From contig NC_052357.1 of the NCBI RefSeq assembly GCF_009727055.1, positions 13,875,335 through 13,939,334 on the forward strand: DNA of 64,000 nucleotides. The letters are read 5' to 3'. Every line of letters begins with the position of its first letter. Position 1 is the first letter of the stretch. Positions 47,690-61,374 of this stretch are shown piece after piece. The position numbers and the translations under genes are program-made. The notes beneath the pieces were generated by a model. It was given only the letters and a program-made list of their open reading frames with translations, searched no databases and was not told where the DNA came from. Source of the DNA: Benincasa hispida (lineage: Eukaryota > Streptophyta > Magnoliopsida > Cucurbitales > Cucurbitaceae).

Positions 47690-49445
47690 ATAATCTTCAA
47701 TGCTTTCCTCTCAAACAAACTCCCACGTCACGAACTCTTCGTATAGTGAATTTCTCCATTGAACTAGAACAAACACCAAGAAGGACACCACCATTCGAAA
47801 ACCATTCTACCCAGAATAAGACTCAAAGATGTGTTGGCTCCTTGATTTTAGTAAGGGAAAGAGTAAATGAGAGGGGATTGCTTGAGAGAATTTTTACAGA
47901 AGAACTTTTCTTCTACTTCCATGAATGTCATAGACACTTTTGTGTGTTAGGGTGAGAGGGGAGGGGAGATAACTTCCCTCAATCTTATATTAACTCCTTT
48001 CTAACTGCAGGGTAGTTAACTTTTATATTTAATAAAATATTAAATTTGATCTCATTTAATTTAATTTAATTTAATAAATATTAATTAATCCAATTAATTA
48101 CTATGAATTAAGGTTGTTATCAAACATAGAAAAATGAACCAAAATATTTACATAATATAGCAAAATTTTAGAACTATCAATGATAGACACTGATAGACAC
48201 TGATAGAACTGATAGAAGTCTATCAATGTCTATCAGCATCTATCATTGATAATTCTAAAATTTTTCTATATCTTGTAAATATTTTCAACAGTTCTACCAT
48301 TTGAAATAATTTTCCTATGAATTAATTAAATATCATAAATCTAATTAATGTTACATTTGAATCATATTCAAATGTATTTTCGTTCATATACTATAGTTTT
48401 AATATGAATCTCATTCACAATAAACTTAACCTATAGTTATAATATGAATCTCATTCATATTAAATTTAACTTAAAGTTATAATATGAATCTCATTCATAT
48501 TAAATTTAACTTAAAGTTATAATATGAATCTCATTAATATTATTACTATTTGAATCTCATTCAAATATATTATTCTCTCATATAATCTATAGTTTTAATA
48601 TAAATCATATTCATATTAATTTAATTTATAGTTTTATATGAATCTCATTTATAAATAATATTTGAATCTTATTCAAATATTTATCCTTTTCATATAATAA
48701 AGTATAATTTTGAATTTTATTCAAAAATTAAGTTTATATTATAATATATCTATAAACATTATAATAATTGCATCTTATGCAGTGAATTCCCTTATTTAAT
48801 TTGAACAATTCAAATTAATATAAAATTAATTTATTCTTATTCTTACCCTTAGTGAGCTAGCAATGAGACCTTATGGATCTATAAATTAGAAGCTCTAATC
48901 ATACGAGTTTAATTAATTAAACTCTTTAATTAAATTTATCAACATTCATTAATTGCAGGTCAATCCATTAAAGATCCACAACTGCACTCTTGCACTGTAG
49001 ATATATTTCTATGTCCATGGATATAACCAATCAACAACAAGTCGACCTTTCACGAATCGTTCGTAGCTAGATATGGGTCAAATTATGGTTTTGCCCCTAT
49101 AATTACATTTAACTTCTTAAGTCACACTGATCATCTAATGAATGACTTGTTTATGGTCCTACCATAAATACAACTCTCTCGAGCCAGTGAGAGGGGAAGA
49201 CCCTTTTGTTTAAGTTTCAAAGTCAGCACTTAAGGGAAGAATTCATCTACTTACCCTAAAGACGAGAAAGAGTGAATTTCATCTTGTGTAGCTATGTTCT
49301 CAACTTCTTACTCGGACAAATCCTCAAAATAATAGACTTATTGAGTTGATGAATCTAGCCACTCTCATCCATACAGACCAAAGGATTGTCCTCATAGATA
49401 GGAGTTCATAACTCACTCAGGATTAAGGTCAAGTAACCTATGGTT
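47690..49445 (-). mobile_element. LTR fragment C (same broad LTR family as the MULE-nested ones)
   Basis: Read on the - strand from 49443, it shows the family landmarks in order: CACTC followed by TTTCTCGTC, TAAGTAGATGAATTCTTCCC, TTAGATGATCAGTG, GGACATAGAAATATATCTAC and GCTAGCTCACTAAGGG. The LTR 5' part (with GTAGTTTGTAAA) is missing at the 49445 end. It hosts the MITE at 48111-48314. The left boundary is approximate. Confidence 0.65.
48111..48314. mobile_element. TATC-palindrome MITE, 204 bp, with 9-10-bp target duplication
   Basis: It is flanked by CTATGAATTA at 48101-48110 and 48315-48324. The two halves are inverted copies: AAAATATTTACATAATATAG then AAAATTTTAGAACTATCA on the left mirror TGATAATTCTAAAATTTT and TCTTGTAAATATTTTC on the right, around a TGATAGACACTGATAGA core. 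A 9-10-bp duplication points to Mutator-type mobilisation. It is nested in LTR fragment C and is the best-bounded copy of the family. Confidence 0.8.
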
Positions 49446-51347
49446 TGAAAGAATCGAATTCCCGCGAAAGCGTATGACTGCCTTGCACTTAGAAATCCTA
49501 TTTTTTAAGAAACAAAAATAGTAAAATAAAACATGTAATTTTAGGATAGACATTCAAAGAAAACATACACATGCTAGAAAAGAGGAGGAAGAGGAGAAAT
49601 CAAAACTTACCTTTGTTGATTCCTTTAACTTTCCTCTTCCACCGTTAGCAATGATCTCGAACTTCTCCAATGTGGAAGGACACCACCAACAAAGTTACCT
49701 TGCTATTCTCTAGGATTTAGAAAAGTTGGAAGTGTGGTCTCCAAGTACTTTAAGGAGGAAAATTGTAGAGCATTCTAGAGAGAAGTTAGAGAAAAGGTTG
49801 AGGCTAGGATTTTGTATGATAAAAAATTATTACCCTAAATAGGCTATAAGGATATATTTATATGGAAAATTTTCTCCAAGAATTTTTCTTTATACCCTTA
49901 ATGCCTATTAATTAAATAATCCCTATTTAATTAATTGACATATTAATTAAATAACCATATATTAAATCCATTTAATATACACTTAATTAGTTATCATAAA
50001 TATCATATATTTATGCTAGCATCCAATCTTCATTATTTCTTAATCAATTAATTAACCATTAATTAATCAATTAAATAACTATATTAAATCATATTTAATA
50101 TGGAGTTAATTAACATATAAATATCATATATTTATATGTATACATCTCTTTATGAATCCAATTCATATGTATCTAATATTTGACTTTTATCCAAATATAT
50201 CTCTCTTATATAATTTGGATTATAGATCATATCTACAATTAACCATTATATATTAATCTCATTAATATAATATTTTTTCATTTGATTTGAACAATTCAAA
50301 TCATTCATCATTACTATCCTTTAGTGAGCTAGCGAGGGGATCTTATGGGCCTACAAATTTGAAATCCAATGATATGAGATTAATTGATTAAACTCCTTTA
50401 ATCTAATTAATCAATATTCATTAACAACTGATCACTCCAATAAAGACTGATAGCTACACTCTTCGCACTATAGATATATTTCTATGTCCATAGATATAAC
50501 CAATCAACAGAGCGATGACACTTCACAAATGCTCATAACTATAGCTGGGTCAAAATACCGTTTTACCCCTACAGTTACATTTAATTCCTTAAGTACCATT
50601 GATTCCTCTAATGAACAAACAATTTAAAGTCCAACTATAAACTAACACCTTTCGAGTCAGTGAAAGGTCAATGCCTCATTGTTCAAGATCCGAAACTAAC
50701 TATTAAGGGAACAATTTATCTACTTTCCCAAGGAATGGTAGGAGTGAATTCCATCTTGTATACCTGTGTTCCCAGTTTTCTAATTAAACAAATCCCCAAA
50801 ATGGTAGGCTTATTAAGTCGACTATTAAGGCCACTCTCACCCATACAGATCAAAGGACTGTTGTCATAAACAGAAGTTCACAACTCATTCAAGATTAAAA
50901 TCAAGTCTTCTATAGTCATCCTAGTGAAATATTAGTTCTTTCAAGTAACGGTGTTATAAAGAAAAACTAATTATTTCATGGTCCAATCTTATACAAACTC
51001 TTTGTAAAGAATACCTCCACTCGCATGTCTCTACATGAACGATGAGGACCAGATCATTTGTAGCACTTTGTAACAATTGTAACATCTACAAAACAAGTCG
51101 TATTCGTAGTGTCACTAGGATAAGGTAGTCAACCATATCCTTCAACTACAGACCATTTATGTTATTACTTAAACATGATCCATTTGAATGTCTCCACATA
51201 CATGTTTAAGTCTCATAAAATAACCTTGGATCTTAGTTTATTGGATTGAATTCATGTAGTTTAAACTTCAAATAAAATAACTATGATTTTATAGATAAGT
51301 AATTTGTGTTAAAAAAAGACTACAAACCACGAAATACACTAGATTTA
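49446..51347 (-). mobile_element. LTR D (- strand), one arm of a head-to-head pair
   Basis: On the - strand it runs from near TATCGTAAATCTAGTG (51345) through GTGGTTTGTAG, TCCAATAAACTAAGATCC, CTTTACAAAGAGTTTGTATA and GGAATTCACTCCTACC to CGCGGGAATTCGATTCTTTCA (TG on the + strand at 49446). This is a nearly complete LTR of about 1.9 kb; no internal region is seen. Confidence 0.72.
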
Positions 51348-53420
51348 CGATATTTCGATGTCCTAAATCTCTCTTATATTCTCGTAGTTTGTAAATTTCT
51401 ATAAACAAATTGTTATTAATAAAATAATTGTTATTTTATATGCATTAACTCAATCCAATAAACTAAGATCCTCAGTTATTTTATATAACTTAAACATGTA
51501 TGTAGAGACATACAGGTGGATCATATTTAAGTGATAACCGAAATGGTCTATAGTAGATGGATAAGATTGGGTACCTCATCCTAGTGACATTATGGATACG
51601 ACTCGCTTTGTAATTGTTACCATTGTTATAAAGTATTACAAATGATCTAATCCTGATCATTCATGTGGAGACATGTGAGCGGGGGTATCCTATACAAAGA
51701 GTTTGTATAAGATCGAACCATGAAATGATTAGTCTCTCTTTATAACACCGTTGCTAGAAGAGACTTACATTTTACTAGGATGACTATAAGTGATTTAACC
51801 TTAATCCTAAGCGAGTTGCGAAGTCCTACATATGAAAGTGGTTCTTTGATTTGCATGGGTGGGAGTGGCCAGATTAGCCGACTCAATATCCCTACCATTT
51901 TGGGGATTCATCTAAATTGGGAGCTAGGAACTCAAATACACACGATGAAATTCACTCCTTCCCATTGTTAGGATAAGTAGATGAATTGCTCTCTTAATAG
52001 CTGGTTCCAGATCTTGAACAATGAGAGCCCTCACCCTCTCACTGGCTAAAGAGGGGTCTAGTTATAGTGGGACTATGATTAAATGTCCATTATAGGATTC
52101 AATGGTACTTAAAGAGTTAGATGTAACTACAGGGGTAAAATGGTAATTTTGACCTTGCTATACTTATGAACAATTTGTGAATGGTCAATACACTGTTGAT
52201 TGGTTATTCAATAGTTACAGAAATATATCTAAAGTGTAAAGAGTGTAGCAGTCTATTTTAGTGGAGTAACCGTTAGTTAATGAATGTTGATTAATTTTAT
52301 TAACGAGTTTAATTAATTAATTAATTAATCTCGTATTGTTGAAGCTTCAATCTGTAGGTCCATAAGACCCCCTTGTTAGCTCAATAAGGACTAATGAGAA
52401 TCAAATTAATTCTGGTTTAATTTGAATTGTTCAAATTAATTAAAGAGAATTAATTGTATAATATACACTTAATACAAGGTATGTTGATATATTATAAAGT
52501 ACATTATATGTTGATACATTATATAGTTTAATGAGAGAGATAAGTACTTGAATATGATTCAAGTATTTATTATATGAATGAAATTCATATAAAAATTATA
52601 TGATAAAATTAATGTGAATATGATTCGTATTAAATCTATATAGTTTTACGAGAGAAATAAATATTTGAATATGATTAAAAAATTATTTATATGAATATGA
52701 TTCATGTAGAAACTATAGGTTAAAATCAATATGGATATGATTCATATAAATCCATAGGTTATGTGAGAGAAAATAAATTATAGGTTATATTATATGTGAT
52801 ATAATAAACTATAGGTTATCTATTATATGGAATATAATATATAGTCTAATTATATTAATTAGTTAATATAATTGAATTCAAAATTGATTTTGAAATTTTG
52901 AATTCAAAATCAATAACTCTTTAGGAGTTATTTCAAAATTTTAAGGTATCTTTTATATATGCAATTTTATGGCAGAGGAGTGGGTAGGTTATTGGTTTTA
53001 CGTGAAAATTAATATCCAGGAGAAAAGTTCTCTCTGCAAAAAGATCTTCTTCCTTCATCTCTCTGTAATTTTCTCTCCCAGAATAAGTCTCTCAAGATCC
53101 ATCTTCTTCCTCCCTAACCAAAAGGGAAGCCCACACAACTCTACCTTTGGTTATTTCCTTGAGAATATCAAGAAAGACTAGTGGTATCCAAGAAGTTCTA
53201 TGTTGTGGTGTTGGGGATTAAGAAGGAGCTTTTACTATTCGTGACCACTAGAGAGGAAGCGAGAAGATTGGATCTTCAAAGGTTAGTGTTCTTATCCATT
53301 TTCCTCTCTATTTTTCCATTAGAAGCACGATTGAAGGTGAATGTTTATCATACTTTCCATTATTGCTCTGTTTAATTAAATTTTGTAAAATGATTCCAAA
53401 GACACAAGCGATCGCTCACT
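51348..53420 (+). mobile_element. LTR E (+ strand), the other arm of the head-to-head pair
   Basis: It starts at TCGATGTCCTAAATCTC, then CTCGTAGTTTGTAAATTTC, TCCAATAAACTAAGATCC, TACAAAGAGTTTGTATAAGA and TGAAATTCACTCCTTCCC, ending near TTCCATTGCA at about 53420. It has the same landmarks and spacing as LTR D in opposite orientation. The start lacks the usual TGTTGGG. The end is approximate. Confidence 0.7.
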
Positions 53421-53937
53421 TCCATTGCAAGGAAATTGACTCCCTTTCAGACATAATGTTTAAAATTGTAATTTCTATTGCATATCCTAAGTGAGTCCGA
53501 CATCGGTGTAATGTTTATGTTTCACAAAGTATTCAACACTAAGTTTAACAAGACCATATTTCTTCTGTTTCAGTACAATTTCATCCAAATACTCATTAAT
53601 CATATTAATAACTTATTTATGAAGTCAGCCTTACTCTCTTAATCAGAAGACCACCTGGGTCAAAATACGTAAGCCCAACAAATTCTTTGGCAAGGTGACC
53701 TTATATAATAAGGTTGACATGCTTACATGAAAACCAAGACTTTAACAGGTAATAATAATTTAACTCTAACTTTTAAAGAATCACCCGTAATTTTCATTTA
53801 AAAGCCAAAGTTAAGTATCCTTTAGGAGAAAATAGAGGTAAATAAATATGCGTTCATTATCAGTTTCGGATGACGTAATTGTCATTGATCCTTACACTCT
53901 CTCAATTTATATTTAGATATGTTAACTTTTAGCACAC
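53421..53937. other. Unassigned sequence between LTRs
   Basis: No domain recognised. AAATAGAGGTAAATAAATATGCGTTCATT at 53831-53859 (a run broken up as AAATAGAGGTAAATAA and ATATGCGTTCATT) nearly repeats the beginning of the following LTR (53948-53977), so part of this stretch may be an older piece of the same family. Confidence 0.4.
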
Positions 53938-55842
53938 TGATGCATGGAAAATGGAGGTAAATAAATATGTGTTCATTGTTTGTTCTCCGTGCGTCGTTGG
54001 TCATGCGTTGGACTAAGGGATATGCAATATGCATTTGATGACCATGCGTTCCTGCCACAAGTTTTCTTGCTCTCTCGCCAAGTATAAGGAGATCGCAAGT
54101 TTCTCGGGTGATCCGAGGTCGAACTCAGGGACTTGTAGCTAAATGTTATGAAGTAAAGTGTTTACGGCGAAGAATAAAAGAATTTGAAGGTTATGGGCTA
54201 TGCGCTACTCCTACTCCTAACTAACAGATTAAGCAGTGGAAGTATGACTGTGAGAGATAGAGACACGACAATTGTTATGCATAATAAAATGCATGGGAAA
54301 ATAGATAGAATGGTGGGGATGACTTCACAACATCCCTAAGCTTGATCGCAAGGGTAACCCCAGCCAACGCAAGCTATGCAATTATGCTACACACACTTGA
54401 CAAAGACACATGCGATGTATATGCGATAGTGTCGAGAGGCCTTATGTCTAAGTCTCTATCCTTGCTCATGTGCTCCCACACATAAACAAGATGATCGCAT
54501 ACTACCGTATCCTACTCCTGGACGCATGCGATGTGCCTGCATACTTTCATATCCTATCTGTAGGGTGCATACGCTGTGTAATAGTAAACAGAGCTTATCT
54601 CTAAGCCTTTATTCTTGCCTATGCGATCCAATCTGACTCTCTCAAGCCTAGATTTGGTTTTTATATTACTCTCTCAAGTATGCCTAAATGATGAATGATG
54701 CACTTATAAGATAAGGTAATCACATAAACATGGTTGACATAAGATTATTCCTATCTCTAAGAACGTTGCTTATTTTGCTTAATGCGTTCCACTACTTACC
54801 TTCATTAGCAGTTAGCTACCACTGAACAACTTATAGACAAGCATTGCTACAGTATCACACTAAGCAAATAGGATTTTCTTACAATACTCGCACAACACAC
54901 ACCTCTCGGTGGTTTGCTACATGTTTCATATGTCTATACCGTATGGTTAAGTATGCGATACTCTAGTAATCTTACTTAGTCTTTGCGATGAAAGTAAAGG
55001 ATGATAGGAAAATGAAGATAGAATCGAAGGAAATAGAGAAATGCATTGATCATAAAATGTATTAATCTCTTAAGCCACAATGTAATATAATATAGAGGTA
55101 GAAGAGATATGAAGGGCCAGATGGGCAATGTCTTGCGTCCATCAGATGTGTGTCAAGGCTGCTGGTGGTGCCATGGATGGGCGGTGGAGTAGTCTCTCTT
55201 GAGATCTATCTCTAACACCAGTTGTCACTCGGAATGGTTGAAGGAATATCTTCTCACGCTTTCGTCTGGATCACAATGATCTGCCCAAAGGCAGAAGCTC
55301 AGATGAATTGAAGTTGAGTTCTAAGGCTTCTATTTATAGAGCTCGATCGCCGACAGTATTGATGGTCCTCCTTTGAAATTCTGAATCTCTGCTGCTAACG
55401 GTATGGTAGGTGAAATGTTAACATCACCTTTTGATACTCCCGAGATATGCGTTCATGCTTGGTTTCCGAAGTACCAATGCATTCCACCACCCTTGCGTTC
55501 ATCCCTCTATTATGGTTATTATTCTGTAGCCGCAACCTCTATGCGACAGATGCATGCGGTTAATGGCTGCAACATCTTTGCGTTGAACGTATGTGATTGC
55601 GTATGCGACGCCTCTGTGATGGCGAGATTCACCGCATGCGATCGATTCTTGCGTTAGCTACAAAAATAGACATTTGGACGCAAAATAACGCATAATAGTG
55701 GGTTAGCCGAGATTCTCATTGTTGATCGACGCAAGCTCATATTCTCATAAATTCTTAGTACAATCATCACATATTCTACTTAACAGCCCTTATAATTCTA
55801 AATAAAAGGCCTATAATAACTTGCATTTCTGCCCGTCATCAC
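53938..55842 (+). mobile_element. Solo LTR, about 1.9 kb
   Basis: It reads TGATGCATGGAAAATGG to TTCTGCCCGTCATCA and is flanked by CACAC (53933-53937) and CACAT (55843-55847), a 5-bp duplication with one change. It is rich in TGCGATG/ATGCGTTC words. Open frames within it (for example 55403-55657) show no retroelement domain and no second LTR follows, so a solo LTR is the simplest reading. The superfamily is not determined. Confidence 0.65.
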
Positions 55843-55917
55843 ACATAGAAAAATGTATTTGTTTAAAGTTGAAAACATTTTCAAACAACTTTTGAAAACA
55901 TGCCTTATCAATAAAAT

Positions 55918-56133
55918 CATTCACACCCCATGAATTATTTAGTAATAAAGTTTGGAGAAATTGATTTTCTCTTATGGTGATAAAAGAACCATATTTGACA
56001 TAAATAAACTACATTTTAATGTAATGGTCATTCATACCCTATGAATTATTTAGTAATAAAGTTTGAAGAAATTGATTTTCTCTTATGGTGATAAAAGAAC
56101 CATATTTGACATAAATAAACTACATTTTAATGT
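55918..56133. repeat. 111-bp tandem duplication
   Basis: Two near-identical units start CATTCACACCCCATGAATTA (55918) and CATTCATACCCTATGAATTA (56029) and differ at only about three to four positions. A recent local duplication. Confidence 0.9.
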
Positions 56134-56788
56134 CTCCCATTACATTAACTGAGATGAGCTTTCCATTGTCAACTAGTATATTTATTCTACCGAATTAACT
56201 ATTTTCCAAGAAACATAATTTGATTGTAATGAAGAAAAAATGTGACAGTGAATCCTTATTCAACTATCAAGGTATGAATATTTATTTCCTACCAAGAATT
56301 TAGTAAATCAAATTTACTTTATTCTTATTTTTCTTCCTTTTGAGGCATTTCTAAAATTTCTCATCGTGTGACATCGTAAGCTAATTTATAAACATTTTCC
56401 TTATTAGCTCCAGTCATAGAAAACTTTCTTGGATTAAGATAATAGATATTGGAGATTATTAGCTTTCCGTGACTCTAATATATAATATGACCTTATCTTC
56501 TTATCTTGACACATCATATGTTATCTAGATAATAAAAGTAAGCTATCTCTTCATCTATAATTCACGAACATTTCATGAATTGATAATTACCTTTTGAGAA
56601 CATTTTCCAAATAAAAGACAAATTTAAAATCACATTACTATTAAGTGTTGATTCCATTTTTTCAAGTAATAGATTTATCAAACCTTTTGACTTATATCGG
56701 TAACTAAAATCTAAAACTCCATAGAGAAAATGACATAACCTTTGAATTATATAAAACACGTTATTTGACTATATATAATCATTTATCT
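56134..56788. other. Unassigned, possibly decayed retroelement coding sequence on the - strand
   Basis: On the - strand, readable pieces such as KFSMTGANKENVYKLAYDV and LINLLLEKMESTLNS occur with stops between them. The family is not recognised. The 111-bp duplication lies in the same stretch. Confidence 0.3.
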
Positions 56789-59700
56789 TGTAACAACCCA
56801 ACTTTCTAGAATGGGAATCAGACTGTTACTACATACATGCATAAATCTCAAACAACTTTTTCACGTAAATTTACCAAATCCAAAAGAATCTAATAAAACA
56901 AATTTCTAAGATAAAATCTCTAAGATCATAGATTCGATGTTCGAGGTACCCCTAACTTAAATAAAAAATAAATTAAATAAATATTCGAATAAATCACTAG
57001 AAATTTAAATGTTTAACTTCTAAATCAAAATACGAAAATATGAGAATAAAATAAATCATAGGCAGAAGCGTTTGACAAGTCCCAAGGTTCGGTCAAGGAT
57101 TCTTCTTATCATTCGTCATTCTGTCCTTTCTTTTACCTGAAAAAAAATGTAAATAATAGAGTGAGTATAAAAATACCTAGTAAGTGACCCACTGCAAGAC
57201 CCACTAGGTGTACCTATTAGCCTTCCTATTAAGACAAAGGTGTGCATCCAAACATAGGCATAGGCATAGGCATATGGGGTGAACCCAAAGGCTCGAAGGC
57301 ATGCTTTCATAGGAAGTGACTTTGAAGAGACACAACAACATAGTCATAGGTAGCGATCCCATAAGGATGTCAAAACATACTTAGGGGATGAACATAGTTC
57401 GATAGGAGTGCTAACAACCATCATGAGTCTACATGCAACATACGTCATCTGAGTTCATATCAAGCCATAACATAATATAATAATCATAGTACCATATATT
57501 ATGAGTTTCCAGAACAGTCTCAACAGTCATCTATCAACCAATCATGGTAGAACATGTCACATCCCTCCCCAGATTACCCTCATAATCTGAGAAGATATGC
57601 GAAGACAGTAGTTGTCAACCCTCTTATGACAAATACTGCCCAACATATTCATATAAACCTGTTTTCTCAGCACCTGATAAACAGTTTATATCTATCTACA
57701 GTCCAATATCCTATCCAACACAACTTAACACATAATTCCACATCAAGAACATCCACATCCAAGAGATATAATAGTACCAAAAGTATAGATGTTCATATTT
57801 ACAAAGTTGACTTGAAGTTCCGCCCTGAACCCTCAAATATGTATAGATAAAACTAGGGTTTAATAGAACATAGTGGACCACTTAAATTTCGAGTTACTGA
57901 AATTCTTGAGTAGTGACTAACTTGCAGATCTGTTAGGCTTCAGGGTGTTGACCGCTACCTGGGGAAGGAAAACTTTTAAAAGAATGAGCTCAAAATACTC
58001 AGTGAGTGACTACTAAGAAAAACCATGCTTTCATATAACATAAACAAGCTTATCATAAAACATGTACATTCTTGTTTTTAGGGTTTGAAAACAAAACTAA
58101 AACATGAAGTCATAACATATAAAAACCTTGAATTACAATTCATCATTATTTCCTATAAAGCACCTCTACTTCTCTGACTGAATATGAGGGAGAGTCTTTT
58201 GCTCAATCCCTAATAACCTTAGTTGAGAGAGAGCCCTTTTGCTCGATCTCATCAACGTTAATAACATAGTTCATGCGTACACGTAGAACTAAATAGGATC
58301 TTGACTACCTTACTATACCTTCAGTATCAAGGTTCTCTAACATAATTGGAAATCTGGGTACCTTACCATACCTCCGAAACCAAACATTCAAAGTAGGATT
58401 TTTGTACAAGGCACACAATATTTTAAACGTTCCATGAACATAAAACAATATACACATGGTAGAATGATAATTTTCATGTCATCGCATGGTGCCTCGTAAC
58501 ATAAACATGCTTATAAATTCCTTGTAGAAACTCATCATATTTTATAACATGGACATAAGTTTACTGAAAATTCATGCCATATTCACATATAAAATTTCAA
58601 TCTTGGAATCTATGGATCATGCAATCAACATATATTTTAAGCATGCATTGAGGAAATCATGGTATTAAAACAATATGTAACTGACTATGCGCTGAAACTC
58701 ATTTGTAAAACTACTAACTAGAAATCATTGTGAAAACTTGTCATTTACTGTCTTAAGCTACTTATCCAAAGGTCTGTAGGTCTCTCCTATTTGTGTCTGC
58801 CCTGCAATAAGGAAAGGTCCCTTGGTTAGTATCATTAGCTCCCCTTTTGAGCTTAACATATAAACTTAATTTCATTCCATACTAGTAATTTCATCATATT
58901 ATGACTAAGCTCATGGTATCGCTTATATTTAGATAATTTACCTTCTACTTGGCTAAAGAATGGAAACCTCCTCTATCAGGTACTCGGAAAGTCACGAAGA
59001 CACGCCTCCGTGCCTATGCAACGAACATCCACTGCGTATCTTATTTAGCACGCCTCGGTTGCTGCTACTACTGCTCTTCACGTAGCCACATGCCTCATGT
59101 CGTGTACTCCTTACCCGATGACTACCTCTGCTCGCTTAAATCCTCACTTCACGCCTATATGCGTCGTTGCATATCTCAATGAGTCAGTTACTTACTTATT
59201 CTTCGGATACAGCTGCCTGCGTATTCATCCATAATCATTATTCCATATTTCACCTTCTAAATTTGATAACTGAAAATCTAGCCATTAATTAACTAGATTT
59301 CCTTCTAAAAGCTTGCTCATAAACATTTTAACTCTTTTTACCTTAGAGTTTGAGCATTAAATTCTTCTGAATAGGATGGAATCTCCTTAATCTTTTGAGC
59401 TTTCCAAGAATTTCTTCAACTTCTTCTAAGCTTCCAGATGGTAACAACACTTCCTCTTAAATGCAGGAAAATTTTTGGGAAAACAGTTTCCTTCTTCGCA
59501 AAACCTATTTATACTTGGGCTTGCATGTAAGCTTATCTCAATTAAACGCCATCTGACAATGCTAATCCTTAACCAACATTTCTAAGGCTGCCACTTAGCC
59601 CACTTACTAAATGATTAAGCTGAACTCTTTAGCTTAACTTCATCACATGGGGCTTGCGATCACTTAAGCATGGTCATAACATAATCTTATCCATCATCGC

Positions 59701-60700
59701 ATCAATTGAACGACACCATCATCGCATTAATCCATGGAAGCCTTGCTTGTTGACCTCTAAGCCTCTCGGCCAACACCCTATCTCCCTCGATAGCCAACCT
59801 AGCCTCCTTTATAGCCTCTCGAATGCTTCTTGGGTCATACTTAACCATAATTTCCCTTCTTGAGTACCTGATCGCATAGCTTGGGATGACTTGGCTGCAC
59901 AACTTGACATGACTTCATTACATCAAACTTTCCATTTCTTTATTCTAAGTGTTAATTCCTCTCTATTCACCCAAAGGCCTAGAAATCCATACTTAGAACA
60001 ATTTCTGCCCTCCAAGTACCCAAGAGCTTAACCTTTTAACACTTAGAAAAATTTTCCTCATCTTAAAATTTCACACCCAACTTTCCCTTACCTTAAACTC
60101 TACCCAAGAGCATCCTTTCCCAACTCTTGATGATATCTTCTTCATTCTGACCTTACATACAAACACAATAAACCAACCATACACTTCAACTATACATACA
60201 TCATAAGTACATACTTACAAGAACTTAAATACATAATTAAGAGGACTTAAACGTAATTAACTAGTAAAACAAAGCTAGGGGTTTATAGAAAATTCCATTA
60301 CAATAGAGATATGTTTTAATGTACTCATAATCTTAACACCAACTTTGGGTTTGAAGGCAAATTAGTAGTAAATCACTTACCTTGATATTAAGCCCAATTA
60401 GCAAGCAATTTAACTCTTGTAAAATCCTTGAATCTGGAATCAAGCCTATAACATAAACCAAGTTTAGAATTATTTGAAGAGATTGAAATTCCCCAAAGTG
60501 GAAGCAATTGAATGCATCGGTCTCTAAATTCATTTTATGGAACATTCAAAATACAGAGTAACGGACATCATTGATAAACATTATTAATTCAAGCATGCTA
60601 CTTCTATGAAAATGGAGAAGAGGGACTAAGAAATCAAATACCTGTTGAATACCAATTCTAAGTTATAGGGATTAAGATAAACAACTATAAAATATAACAC
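56789..60700. mobile_element. Probable retroelement-derived sequence (type uncertain)
   Basis: The stretch opens with TGTAACAACCCAACTTTC, a typical plant LTR beginning, and includes a short GGCATA tandem run (57253-57275). It has no gene-like splice structure and no open frame of known type. The right end is not identifiable and no target duplication was found, so both the type and the extent are provisional. Confidence 0.35.
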
Positions 60701-60834
60701 AGGAGTTATATGAAAACTGATGCATGCTAAGTTATAGGGTTTTTGTTAGTTTTTCTTATCTAGGTAGATGCATCCATTTGAGTGTATATGTGAACATTTA
60801 TGACTGATCGTGGATCTTTGGGCTACACACTATG

Positions 60835-60979
60835 ACTGATGCATATTCCTTCAGGTTCATGTTTACGTCTGATTCGTATACCTTTGGATTACACACTATG
60901 ACTGATGCATGTTCCTTCAAGTTCATGTATAAGACTAATTCGTGTACCTTTGAGTTACACACTATGAATAATGCATGTT
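60835..60979. repeat. 66-bp tandem array, left part
   Basis: Units begin ACTGATGCAT at 60835, 60901 and (as AATAATGCAT) 60967. They contain GTTCCTTCAGGTTCATGTTT and TACCTTTGGATTACACACTATG. Older, more worn units precede 60835. The third unit is cut by the insertion at 60980. Confidence 0.85.
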
Positions 60980-61374
60980 TGTGAAACCCGGATTTCCATT
61001 TTCCTACTTAAGTAAGTGATAAGAAGTTAATTAGGAGAAAGTTAAATCCTATATTATGTAAATAATCTAATAATTTTACAATTGTCATAATAACTGTAAT
61101 AATTGTCACCTTCTATGGATCAACAATTAGTAAAAGTGAATGCAAACTATAATGGTTAGGTATTATAGTTATGATAACCATATTTGATCCTGGAGTATGA
61201 GTAGAGAGAACTCTAAAAGGATAAAAAGAAGAGAAAACCTTGAAAATTTAAATCCTGAATAGTGAAGAAAGGATTGAAGAATTGAGGAAAATATAGAAAA
61301 TTATTTGGGAAAATTCGTGTGGAAGTTGCACGGAGATAAACCATATTCACAGTAGCTAAAGAGATTGGAAAGAA

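Noticed and set aside
55403..55657. 84-codon open frame
   Set aside because: Lies in the solo LTR, has no domain, and follows the TGCGATG-rich composition of the LTR.
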